Assembly: GCA_958407555.1 (NCBI GenBank)
Contig: CATYJC010000101.1
Location: forward strand, 1-6,123
Direction of reading: 5' to 3'
Source of the DNA: an uncultured Collinsella sp.
GTDB taxonomy: Bacteria; Actinomycetota; Coriobacteriia; Coriobacteriales; Coriobacteriaceae
DNA: 6,123 nucleotides
Position numbers and translations under genes: made by a program. Below, in pieces: positions 1 to 6,123 of this stretch. The number at the start of each line of letters is the position of its first letter. Position 1 is the stretch's first letter. A model generated the notes under the pieces. That model saw nothing but the letters and a program-made list of their open reading frames with translations, had not been told where the DNA came from and searched no databases.

Positions 1-140
1 AAAAAGTCTACTCACTTAGCTGGCAACTGCACCAAACGGCTGGGCAGAACGCCCATTTCCTGCATTTTCTTGCGCGCTGCCGCCCCGCGCCGCCGCTACG
101 CCATAATAGTTGGCGGACAATCGCGAGAGAAAGCAAACAC
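1..140. other. Leader region upstream of the helicase; no convincing gene
   Basis: This stretch holds no gene I can support. The helicase reading frame is open from base 3 to the ATG at 141, but it contains no ATG, GTG or TTG in that interval, so the helicase cannot start further upstream here by the usual codons. A small inverted repeat (tgggc at 41-45, gccca at 51-55, 5-base loop) is followed by a T-rich stretch and might be a weak terminator for an upstream plus-strand gene. On the minus strand a very short open frame ends with TGA at 12-14 and is closed upstream by a TAG near 99. AT-rich motifs such as cataat (102-107) could be a -10 element, but no well-spaced -35 partner was found. The promoter therefore stays unassigned. 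Confidence 0.4.
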
Positions 141-2816
141 ATGGCACAAACCACGACAGATACCGCCGCCAGCACCGTCTCCGGCGCCGCCAGCTCATTC
201 TCGGGCGGCACGGGAACCGAAGCCGAGTTTGGCTCGCTCGGCGCGCTCTCCCCCACCTGGTGGGAGCCCGAGGACGGCAGCGAGCCCGAACCATGGCTCA
301 CGCCCGACCAGGCCTTCGAGCGTTTCTTTGAATGGACGAGCGATCGCGGTATTGAACTGTGGGATCACCAAGAAGAGGCCCTCATGGACCTGGCTGCCGG
401 CGATCACGTCATCTTAGGCACACCGACCGGATCGGGTAAATCGCTCGTCGCGCTGGGCATGCTCTTTATGGGCATGGCGCAGGGCAACCGCTGTTATTAC
501 ACGGCCCCCATCAAGGCCCTGGTCAGCGAAAAATTCTTCGACCTGGTACAGGTACTCGGCCGCGATAACGTCGGTATGATCACCGGCGATACGCATATCA
601 ACACCAAGGCGCCCGTCATCTGCTGCACGGCCGAAATCCTTGCCAACGATGCGCTACGCGAGGGCGAGGATGCCGATGTGGGCTGCGTAGCCATGGACGA
701 GTTCCACTACTTTGCCGACCCCGACCGCGGCTGGGCCTGGCAGGTACCGCTGCTCACCCTGCCCCACACGCAGTTTATGCTCATGAGCGCCACGCTCGGC
801 GATGTCACTGCCATCGCCGCCTCACTCGAGGAGCACACCGGCGCTGCTTGCGACTTGGTCATCGATGCCCCGCGTCCTGTTCCGCTGAGCTACGACTATG
901 TGACGACCTCCCTCGAGGGCACGGTTGAGCTCGCCATGCGCCGCGGCGAGGCTCCACTCTATATCGTGCACTTTAGCCAGGATGCCGCCCTTGCGACGGC
1001 GCAGTCGCTCGCCAATTTTGGCATCGCCAGCAAGGAGCAGCGCGAAGCTATTAAGGAAGCTGCCAAAGGCACGAGCTTCTCGACAGCCTTTGGCAAGATT
1101 CTCAAGCGCCTGCTTGGATGCGGCGTCGGCGTGCACCATGCCGGCATGTTGCCGCGCTATCGCCTGCTGGTCGAGCGCTTGGCGCAGCAGGGCCTGCTGC
1201 CCGTCATCTGCGGCACCGATACGCTCGGCGTCGGCATTAACGTACCCATCCACACCGTGGTGCTCACCGCGCTCACCAAGTTCGATGGCTACAAGATGCG
1301 TCGTCTGCGCGCCCGCGAGTTCCACCAGATTGCCGGTCGCGCCGGCCGCTCGGGCTTCGATACCGAGGGCATGGTAATTGCCGAGGCACCCGAGCACGAG
1401 ATCGAGAATGCCAAGCTTATGGCCAAAGCGGGCGATGACCCCAAAAAACTCCGTAAGATTAAAAAGAAAAAGGCCCCCGAGGGCTTTGTCACCTGGAACA
1501 AGCAGACCTTTGAACGCCTGATCGAGACGCAGCCCGAGACGCTCAAGCCGCGCCTTCGCATCACGCACTCCATGGTGATTAGCGTGGTCGAGCAGGGCGG
1601 CGATGCCCGTGCCCGCGTGCACGACATCATCGAGACAAGTCTGCAGACCCCCGAGGAAAAGGCTAAGCTCGAAGTTCGTGCCGACGAGATCTTCGCCACG
1701 CTCATCGACTCCGGCGTCGTCGTGCGCGCCGAGGTGCCGCCCGCACCCGACGCTCCGGCTGACGCCGCGCCGGACATCGACTACGCGCTGACGGTCGACC
1801 TACCCGAGGACTTTGCGCTCGACCAGCCGCTCTCGCCGTTTTTGCTTGCCGCATTGGAGCTGCTCGATCCCGAGAGCGAGACCTATACCATGGACCTGAT
1901 TTCAATGGTCGAGGCAACGCTCGAGGATCCCAAGCAGGTGCTGCGCGCACAGGAGCGTGCCGCACGCGATCGCGCTATGGCCGAGATGAAGGCCGACGGC
2001 GTGGATTACGAGGAGCGTCTGGAGCGCATCCAGGACGTCACGTACGAAAAGCCGCTCGAGAACCTGCTCGATGCCGCCTTCGACAAATACTGCCAGGAAG
2101 TACCCTGGGCAAACGACTACCAACTCTCTCCCAAGAGCGTCCTGCGCGATATGCTGGAGAGCGCGAGCGATTTTAAGGGCTACATTCAAAAGCTCGGCAT
2201 CGCCCGCTCCGAAGGCATTCTGCTGCGCTACCTGGCCGAGGCCTACCGTTCGCTCGACCGCACCGTACCCATCGAGAAGCGCGACGAGCGCCTGCGTGAC
2301 ATCATCTCGTGGCTCGGCTTTGTGGTGCGCTCGGTAGACTCGAGCCTGGTGGACGAGTGGGAGAACGCCGGCAACCCGGCAGCCCTCGACGCCGCGCCGC
2401 CGCAGGGCATCAACGAGGTCGTGGCGGACCGCCGCGGCTGCACGCTGTTGGTGCGCAATGCGCTCTTCCGCCGCGTGACCCTTGCCGCTCGCGAGCACGT
2501 TCGCGACCTGGGCGAGCTCGACGACGACTGGGGCATGAGCGAGATCCGCTGGCAAAAAGCACTTGACGCTTACCACGAGCAGCACGAGGAAATCCTCACC
2601 GACGGAGATGCCCGCAGCGCCGCGATGTTTTCCATCGATGAGAGCGACGAGAAGACCGACCATGTGTGGCACGTGCACCAGATTTTTGCCGACGAGGATG
2701 GCGACCACGACTTTGGCATCATGGGCGATGTCGACCTGGATGCCACGCAGGATGGCGGCGAGGTCATCTTCAAAAACTACCGCGTCGGCTTTATCGAGGA
2801 TCTGCTCGAGGACTAG
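141..2816 (+). CDS. Ski2-like DEAD/DEAH (DExH) box helicase with DUF3516-type C-terminal region
   Basis: This is an 891-residue superfamily 2 ATP-dependent helicase, expected to be cytoplasmic and to unwind or remodel RNA or nucleic-acid duplexes. The substrate is not known from the sequence. All core motifs are visible: Q-motif-like LWDHQ (73-77), Walker A GTPTGSGKS (93-101, Lys100), motif Ia APIKAL (122-127), Walker B/motif II DEFH (186-189), motif III SATLGD (216-221), HHAG (332-335), motif V near GTDTLGVGINVP (358-369), and motif VI QIAGRAGRSG (396-405). A lysine-rich linker (435-444) leads into a long helical C-terminal region (about 450-891) of the type annotated as DUF3516 in actinobacteria. 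The first 37 or so residues are low-complexity Ala/Ser/Thr/Gly. The ATG at 141 is the only standard start upstream of the Q motif; the next Met is residue 82. The purine-rich stretch at 125-133 is a weak ribosome site, about 7 bases from the ATG. The C-terminus is acidic. It resembles mycobacterial HelY-type enzymes in the helicase core, but I would not call it HelY. No motif residue is missing. Confidence 0.93.
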   Translation: MAQTTTDTAASTVSGAASSFSGGTGTEAEFGSLGALSPTWWEPEDGSEPEPWLTPDQAFERFFEWTSDRGIELWDHQEEALMDLAAGDHVILGTPTGSGKSLVALGMLFMGMAQGNRCYYTAPIKALVSEKFFDLVQVLGRDNVGMITGDTHINTKAPVICCTAEILANDALREGEDADVGCVAMDEFHYFADPDRGWAWQVPLLTLPHTQFMLMSATLGDVTAIAASLEEHTGAACDLVIDAPRPVPLSYDYVTTSLEGTVELAMRRGEAPLYIVHFSQDAALATAQSLANFGIASKEQREAIKEAAKGTSFSTAFGKILKRLLGCGVGVHHAGMLPRYRLLVERLAQQGLLPVICGTDTLGVGINVPIHTVVLTALTKFDGYKMRRLRAREFHQIAGRAGRSGFDTEGMVIAEAPEHEIENAKLMAKAGDDPKKLRKIKKKKAPEGFVTWNKQTFERLIETQPETLKPRLRITHSMVISVVEQGGDARARVHDIIETSLQTPEEKAKLEVRADEIFATLIDSGVVVRAEVPPAPDAPADAAPDIDYALTVDLPEDFALDQPLSPFLLAALELLDPESETYTMDLISMVEATLEDPKQVLRAQERAARDRAMAEMKADGVDYEERLERIQDVTYEKPLENLLDAAFDKYCQEVPWANDYQLSPKSVLRDMLESASDFKGYIQKLGIARSEGILLRYLAEAYRSLDRTVPIEKRDERLRDIISWLGFVVRSVDSSLVDEWENAGNPAALDAAPPQGINEVVADRRGCTLLVRNALFRRVTLAAREHVRDLGELDDDWGMSEIRWQKALDAYHEQHEEILTDGDARSAAMFSIDESDEKTDHVWHVHQIFADEDGDHDFGIMGDVDLDATQDGGEVIFKNYRVGFIEDLLED

Positions 2817-2838
2817 CCGAACATACTGGAACGAAACG

Positions 2839-2878
2839 AAGCGGGGCCGTTGGCAATATCGCCAGCGGCCCCGCTTTT
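2839..2878. terminator. Strong hairpin between convergent genes, probable intrinsic terminator
   Basis: A 14-pair stem (2841-2854 with 2861-2874, one G-T pair) has a 6-base loop (aatatc) and a very GC-rich base. It is followed on the plus strand by tttt (2875-2878), which suits termination of the helicase transcript 24 bases after its stop codon. Bases a2839 and a2840 can extend the stem into the T run. Read on the minus strand the stem is followed by ttcgtttcg, a weaker U tract, so it may also stop the converging DUF2130 transcript. It lies between the two stop codons. Confidence 0.9.
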
Positions 2879-2895
2879 GCACTATACGCTATGCC

Positions 2896-4653
2896 TTACT
2901 CGGCATCCTCGACCTCATACGAATCCGCCTCGGCTGGTTCATCGCCTGTCTCCGGCGCAGCCTCACGTGCCTCGTCAAAGACGGCCTTCATGGTCTTGTT
3001 GCCCCACGTGAGCTTTCGAATGGTGAGCTCATCGGCCTTGTTGTGGGCCAGACGCAGATTCTCGGTACTGCGACGCAGGTCGTCCTTGGTCTTCTCGAGC
3101 TGCTTAATGGCGGCATCGATCTCCTTGATCGCCGACTCGAACTGCTTACTCGCCAGGTTGTAGTTGCGCGAGAAGCCGTCCTTGAACTTCTCCATCTTGG
3201 CTTCGAAGTTCGTGACGTCGATATTCTGCTGTTTGTACTCCGCTAGCTCCTGCTTATAACGCAGCGAACCCATGGCGGCGTTGCGAAGAAGCGTAATCAT
3301 GGGAATGAAAAACTGCGGGCGAATCACGTACATCTTCTCGTAGCGATAGCTCACGTCCACGATTCCCGCGTTATAGAGCTCGCTCTCGGGCTCGAGCAGC
3401 GTGCAGAGCACCGCGTACTCACAGCCTTTCTGGCGACGATCGTGATCGAGTTTCTTAAAGAAGTCCTCGTTTTTATGCTTGGTCGCGGTCTCGTCGTTCT
3501 CGTTTTTCATCTCGAACATAATCGAAATGACCTCGTTACCGCTCGCGTCGCACTCGCGGAAGATAAAATCGCCCTTGGTACCCTCGGACGCATCGTTGTC
3601 TTTCTCGAAGTACGCGTTGGGAAACGCCGTCATGCGCAGACGGTTGAACTCGGTCTCGCAGTGCTGCTCGAGCGACTCGCCCACCATCTTGGTGGACAGG
3701 CGGACCTTCATGTCCTTCAGGCGCTCAATCTCTTCATCCTTGTAGCGGATCAGCTCATCGCTCGCGCGCTTGGCTTGAGCAAGCTCGAGCTCATGTGCCG
3801 CCTTTGCCTGTTCCTCGCGCGAATCGCGCACTGCCAGCTCACTCGTCAGTTTCGCACGTGCCTCGTCGCGCTCTCGCTCCGCCGCGGCGACTGCCTCCGA
3901 CAGGTTCATTTTTGCCATCAGCTCCTGCTCGCGCAGCTGGGCACGCAGACCCTCGGCCTCTTGCTCGGATTGTGCCTTTGCGGCGGAAAACTTCTCTTGT
4001 ACTTTCGCCTGATAGTCGGCAAGCGTGCGTTCGGCCTCGCTGCGAGCGGCATCGAGCTCGCGCTGCGACTCTGCCGCGGCAGCGGCAAGCGCCATCTCCT
4101 GAGCCTTGTCCGCTGCGGCAAGCCTGGCCTGCAGCTCGGCAATCTGGGCATCACGTGCAGCTAAATCGTTTTGAGCAGCGTTGCGCGCCGCCGACTCGGC
4201 AAGCTTGGCTTCGTCATCTTTGCGCCCCAGCTGCGCACGCAAATTGTCGATCTCGCGTTGAAGCTCAGCATTCTCCTTCTGAGCATCGGCACGGGCCTCA
4301 ACCGCCGCACGCTGGCTTGCGCTCTCGCGCTCTGCGGCAGCGCCCTCGAGCTTGGCGCGCAGCTCGACAAGCTCGGCATCGCGCTTGGCGACCTCTTGTG
4401 CCAACTCCCGAGCCGCAGCATTCTTCTGCTCAACGAGTTGTGCATTGCGCTGAGACTCCGCCTCCTGCAAGGCAGCCGACGAACGCGAGCGCTCAAGCTC
4501 CAGCGCCTGCTCGCCCTCGCGTTGGACTGCCCTCACACGCTCATCCAGATCGCGCGAAAACTCGGCATCGCGTACTTGCTTGACGATATCCGCATAGCCA
4601 GACGCATCGACCTTAAAGACTTCGCCACAATGCGGGCACTTGATCTCGTTCAT
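2896..4653 (-). CDS. DUF2130 coiled-coil protein with PD-(D/E)XK nuclease-like core
   Basis: This 585-residue protein matches the DUF2130 family, whose function is uncharacterised. The N-terminus is a single zinc-knuckle half, CPHCG (6-10), with no second Cys pair nearby, followed by GYADIVKQVRDAEF (19-32), typical of the family as I recall it. Residues about 33-320 are a long Ala/Glu/Arg/Lys/Gln-rich coiled coil. The conserved core (about 321-460) starts with VGESLEQHCETEFN (324-337) and carries KGDFIF (360-365) and FEMKNE (380-385). Glu326/Glu329, Asp362, Glu381 and Lys383 would fit a PD-(D/E)XK nuclease active site. That assignment is my inference from motif order. A second coiled coil spans about 461-545 and the tail (from about 560) is acidic. 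The ATG at 4651-4653 has a good ribosome site (gaggag) five bases away. It has no signal peptide or membrane segment, so it is probably cytoplasmic. It is separated from the upstream deacetylase gene by a terminator, so it probably has its own promoter. It converges on the helicase gene. Confidence 0.9.
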   Translation of the reverse strand: MNEIKCPHCGEVFKVDASGYADIVKQVRDAEFSRDLDERVRAVQREGEQALELERSRSSAALQEAESQRNAQLVEQKNAAARELAQEVAKRDAELVELRAKLEGAAAERESASQRAAVEARADAQKENAELQREIDNLRAQLGRKDDEAKLAESAARNAAQNDLAARDAQIAELQARLAAADKAQEMALAAAAAESQRELDAARSEAERTLADYQAKVQEKFSAAKAQSEQEAEGLRAQLREQELMAKMNLSEAVAAAERERDEARAKLTSELAVRDSREEQAKAAHELELAQAKRASDELIRYKDEEIERLKDMKVRLSTKMVGESLEQHCETEFNRLRMTAFPNAYFEKDNDASEGTKGDFIFRECDASGNEVISIMFEMKNENDETATKHKNEDFFKKLDHDRRQKGCEYAVLCTLLEPESELYNAGIVDVSYRYEKMYVIRPQFFIPMITLLRNAAMGSLRYKQELAEYKQQNIDVTNFEAKMEKFKDGFSRNYNLASKQFESAIKEIDAAIKQLEKTKDDLRRSTENLRLAHNKADELTIRKLTWGNKTMKAVFDEAREAAPETGDEPAEADSYEVEDAE

Positions 4654-4658
4654 AACAG

Positions 4659-4664
4659 CTCCTC
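4659..4664 (-). promoter_or_regulatory. Shine-Dalgarno site of the DUF2130 gene
   Basis: On the minus strand gaggag lies five bases before the ATG at 4653. It supports that start. The start also places the CPHCG knuckle at the very N-terminus. Confidence 0.8.
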
Positions 4665-4711
4665 GATGGACGCAAATTTCAACCGACTACACTCTACCGC
4701 GCCGCACGGAC

Positions 4712-4747
4712 AAAAAAAGGCGCCGCCACCATAATGGCAACGGCGCC
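4712..4747 (-). terminator. Intrinsic terminator downstream of the YdjC-family deacetylase gene
   Basis: On the minus strand, ggcgccg (4747-4741) pairs with cggcgcc (4725-4719). An inner cca/tgg pairing (4737-4735 with 4728-4726) follows after a three-base bulge, and seven T's (4718-4712) come directly after the stem. This is a textbook rho-independent terminator for leftward transcription from the deacetylase gene, which ends at 4794. It separates that gene from the DUF2130 gene, whose start is 59 bases further on. Confidence 0.88.
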
Positions 4748-4749
4748 AG

Positions 4750-4786
4750 AACCACCGCAAAGGTGTCTGTTCCCCTTGTGTTGGCT
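4750..4786. repeat. REP-like intergenic repeat, copy A (degenerate)
   Basis: The first 15 bases, aaccaccgcaaaggt (4750-4764), are identical to the start of copy B at 5580-5594. The rest (gtctgttcccc, then ttgtgttgg) is a diverged version of the same element. The two arms, 4752-4763 and 4773-4784, can form an imperfect hairpin with two mismatches and a G-T pair. It begins three bases beyond the terminator stem and ends seven bases from the deacetylase stop codon. It resembles palindromic REP elements that are spread by Y1-type (RAYT) transposases, but no such transposase gene is in this window. Confidence 0.65.
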
Positions 4787-4793
4787 TGAGCTC

Positions 4794-5558
4794 TTACAGG
4801 TCGTGATAGTCGATCAGGCGAAGATCGGGTTGAGACTCGAGCCAGGCGCGCAGCTCAGGATCGATCAGCGCATCGACTTCCTTGGTACGATCAGTCGTAA
4901 GCGAGCTGTTCTCGAGGATAAAGCGATCAAGATAGCCCGGGTGACACACAAAAACGACCGTCTCGCCGCCCACCATCTCGCGAACCGTCTGCATGATTGC
5001 TTCTTTAGGCTCGTAGCCCGGTTCCATCGAGCGCATCACCATGCGCAGGTCGGTATCTCCGCAATGCACCACCGCCGTGGGGTCGAAGCTTGCCTTTTGC
5101 TCCTTAAGGCCCAGCTCCTGGGCAACCGCCGAGATCGCTCGGTTAAGGTTTTTGCTCATGACGGCATGGGCCTCGAAGTAATCGGGCTCGCGGCCCACAA
5201 TCTCGACAAAGCGGTCGTGCTGCGCACGGATCTCGATGCAGGCCTCGTCGAAGTCTATCAGCTCCTCGCCGCGCTTAAAATGCTCGCGAAAGGTACGGCT
5301 GCTATGGAACTCGCCGCTCTCGTTGAGCATGCTCGGGATGAGCGCCGGGTCGGCGCACGGCTTACCCAGGCACACGTTAGTATGCTGGCCCACCGCAATA
5401 TCGGCATCCGCCACGAGCGACCACCCACGCTCGGCCTCGGACATATTTGGCATAAGGCCCGCCGAGCGCACCAAGCCCTCGTTGACGCTGCGAGCAATCC
5501 CTAAGTCAACGGCATACGAATACCCGATATCATCGGCACGAATAAGCAATTGCTTCAT
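4794..5558 (-). CDS. ChbG/YdjC (HpnK)-family carbohydrate deacetylase
   Basis: This 254-residue protein is about the usual length for the YdjC family of metal-dependent amide deacetylases, such as E. coli ChbG, which removes acetyl from chitooligosaccharides. The motif RADDIGYS (7-14) supplies the Asp pair (Asp9, Asp10), GQHTNVCLG (57-65) supplies His59, EAHAVMS (129-135) supplies His131, and FVCHPGYLD (203-211) supplies His206. By family knowledge Asp10, His59 and His131 would bind the metal, and Asp9 and His206 would act in catalysis. The central motif lacks the extra histidines of the classic DxHxHxH pattern, so it belongs to a divergent branch and its substrate should not be assumed to be chitobiose. 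There is no signal peptide, so it is likely cytoplasmic. The ATG at 5556-5558 has ggag five bases upstream and leaves ADD close to the N-terminus, as in the family. It lies downstream of the phosphoesterase gene, with a hairpin repeat between them. No sugar transport or phosphotransferase gene is next to it. Confidence 0.9.
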   Translation of the reverse strand: MKQLLIRADDIGYSYAVDLGIARSVNEGLVRSAGLMPNMSEAERGWSLVADADIAVGQHTNVCLGKPCADPALIPSMLNESGEFHSSRTFREHFKRGEELIDFDEACIEIRAQHDRFVEIVGREPDYFEAHAVMSKNLNRAISAVAQELGLKEQKASFDPTAVVHCGDTDLRMVMRSMEPGYEPKEAIMQTVREMVGGETVVFVCHPGYLDRFILENSSLTTDRTKEVDALIDPELRAWLESQPDLRLIDYHDL

Positions 5559-5563
5559 AACGA

Positions 5564-5567
5564 CTCC
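5564..5567 (-). promoter_or_regulatory. Shine-Dalgarno site of the deacetylase gene
   Basis: On the minus strand ggag lies five bases before the ATG at 5558, within tggagt. It supports that start. The hairpin repeat ends only 12 bases further upstream, so translation begins very near it. Confidence 0.7.
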
Positions 5568-5579
5568 AATCTATGTGAA

Positions 5580-5617
5580 AACCACCGCAAAGGTTCACTG
5601 TCCCCTTTGTGGTGGTT
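5580..5617. repeat. REP-like palindromic repeat, copy B; possible terminator for the phosphoesterase gene
   Basis: The arms aaccaccgcaaagg (5580-5593) and cctttgtggtggtt (5604-5617) form a 14-pair stem with one mismatch (G-T as plus-strand RNA, C-A as minus-strand RNA) and a 10-base loop. It begins eight bases after the phosphoesterase stop codon (reading leftward) and ends 21 bases before the deacetylase ATG. On the minus strand the stem runs into a four-T stretch, so it could act as a weak terminator or protect the mRNA end. It shares 15 identical bases and overall layout with copy A. Confidence 0.75.
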
Positions 5618-5625
5618 CTGGCACC

Positions 5626-6123
5626 CTATAGCCCAAAGAAGCTAAGAATCTGATCCCGGTTTACAGGCTTGTAGTCGTTGGCATCGAGGCCGACATCGTA
5701 GCGAAAGATAGGACGTTCGCGATCGCGGTTGCGCGCGTTGGTGCGGTCACCCCTGCTGTGGATATGCCCATGTAGCATAATGGCGCCACGCGCCTTGCCA
5801 TTCCAGCTGAGCATGGGGTAATGGCTCATCACCAGACGATGACCCTTGGCATAGCCGGGGGCAATCTCCAGATAATCACGCACGTCTTCCCAAATCTGCG
5901 ACACGTCGGGATCTTCCCAATCGCCGTCATGGTTACCGCGGATAAGCGTCACATTCTTGCATTCGATACGCTCGCGCAGGCGCACAGCATCCGCTAGGGG
6001 CAAGCGATAGGTAAAGTCACCCAGGATGTAAAGACGGTCGTCCGCCGCCACGCACTCATTGATGGCAGCGATGACCTTGCGGTTCATCTCCTCGACCGAA
6101 TCAAACGGCCGATCCATATCGTG
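5626..6123 (-). CDS. Calcineurin-like metallophosphoesterase, 5' end beyond the window
   Basis: This is the C-terminal 165 residues of a small metallophosphoesterase. Numbering from the Met at 6117, the visible metal-site motifs are LGDF (32-35), RGNHD (60-64), MSHYPM (97-102) and LHGHIHS (115-121). They match motifs II to V of the fold, in which two metal ions are held by Asp, Asn and His. Motif I (DxH, usually at the very N-terminus, e.g. SDLHFGH) is missing. The frame stays open through the window edge (His-Asp before that Met), so the gene almost certainly starts a few tens of bases beyond 6123, and the Met at 6117 is probably internal. The family includes small cytoplasmic phosphodiesterases and phosphatases with unknown substrates, and nothing here narrows it further. 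The TAG stop at 5626-5628 follows FFGL. Confidence 0.88.
   Translation of the reverse strand, partial: HDMDRPFDSVEEMNRKVIAAINECVAADDRLYILGDFTYRLPLADAVRLRERIECKNVTLIRGNHDGDWEDPDVSQIWEDVRDYLEIAPGYAKGHRLVMSHYPMLSWNGKARGAIMLHGHIHSRGDRTNARNRDRERPIFRYDVGLDANDYKPVNRDQILSFFGL

Noticed and set aside
822..1622. Long antisense open frame (266 residues) within the helicase gene
   Set aside because: It lies wholly inside a gene with complete helicase motifs, has no recognisable domain, and long antisense frames are expected with strongly G/C-biased third codon positions.
1902..2882. Antisense open frame of 326 residues over the helicase 3' end
   Set aside because: It is codon-register mirror of the helicase C-terminal region, spans the terminator hairpin, and shows no recognisable family motif.
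3442..4164. Plus-strand open frame of 240 residues opposite the DUF2130 coiled coil
   Set aside because: It is the Leu/Ala-rich shadow of the Glu/Ala/Lys-rich coiled-coil codons. It looks hydrophobic only because it mirrors charged codons.
141..4653. Helicase plus nuclease-like DUF2130 protein as a two-gene defence system
   Set aside because: The genes converge and are separated by a strong terminator, so they are not an operon. Neither has a recognisable defence-specific domain, and there are no mobile-element genes beside them.
4684..4713. Possible promoter for the DUF2130 gene (ttgtcc and tagtcg, 18 bases apart, minus strand)
   Set aside because: The -35 matches four of six consensus bases but the -10 only two of six, and the -35 overlaps the terminator T run. 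This is too weak to annotate.
4734..5504. Plus-strand open frame of 256 residues opposite the deacetylase
   Set aside because: The minus-strand frame has a full set of deacetylase motifs and a good ribosome site. The plus frame starts inside the terminator hairpin and has no recognisable motif.
4750..5617. CRISPR array
   Set aside because: There are only two diverged repeat copies, 830 bases apart, with a complete gene between them.

Overview
The window looks like chromosomal DNA from a high-GC actinobacterium of the class Coriobacteriia. Collinsella or a close relative is the best guess. The evidence is strongly G/C-biased third codon positions, a DUF3516-type Ski2-like helicase (a family typical of actinobacteria), and short REP-like intergenic repeats with an 'aaaggt...tcccc' core. 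The genus is inferred from memory of such genomes, not from a search.

Layout: bases 1-140 are a leader with no convincing gene. Bases 141-2816 (+) encode an 891-residue DExH RNA/DNA helicase with all the core SF2 motifs and a long C-terminal region. A strong hairpin at 2841-2874, followed by four T's, lies between this gene and the convergent DUF2130 gene (2896-4653, -). The DUF2130 product is a 585-residue coiled-coil protein with an N-terminal CPHC knuckle and a core with a PD-(D/E)XK nuclease-like signature. Next is a clear intrinsic terminator for minus-strand transcription (4712-4747). It serves a ChbG/YdjC-family carbohydrate deacetylase (4794-5558, -). Last comes the C-terminal part of a calcineurin-like metallophosphoesterase (5626 to the window edge, -), whose 5' end lies outside the window.

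The three minus-strand genes read in the same direction: phosphoesterase, then deacetylase, then DUF2130. The deacetylase and DUF2130 genes are separated by a terminator. The phosphoesterase and deacetylase genes are separated by a hairpin-forming repeat. Two copies of this repeat (4750-4786 and 5580-5617) sit in the same orientation, each 7-8 bases past a stop codon, and so bracket the deacetylase gene.

Nothing shows that the genes work together in one pathway. The window looks mainly like ordinary housekeeping or accessory chromosome. The items most worth a second look are the probable nuclease fold in the coiled-coil DUF2130 protein and the repeat pair. I did not find a convincing new multi-gene system.
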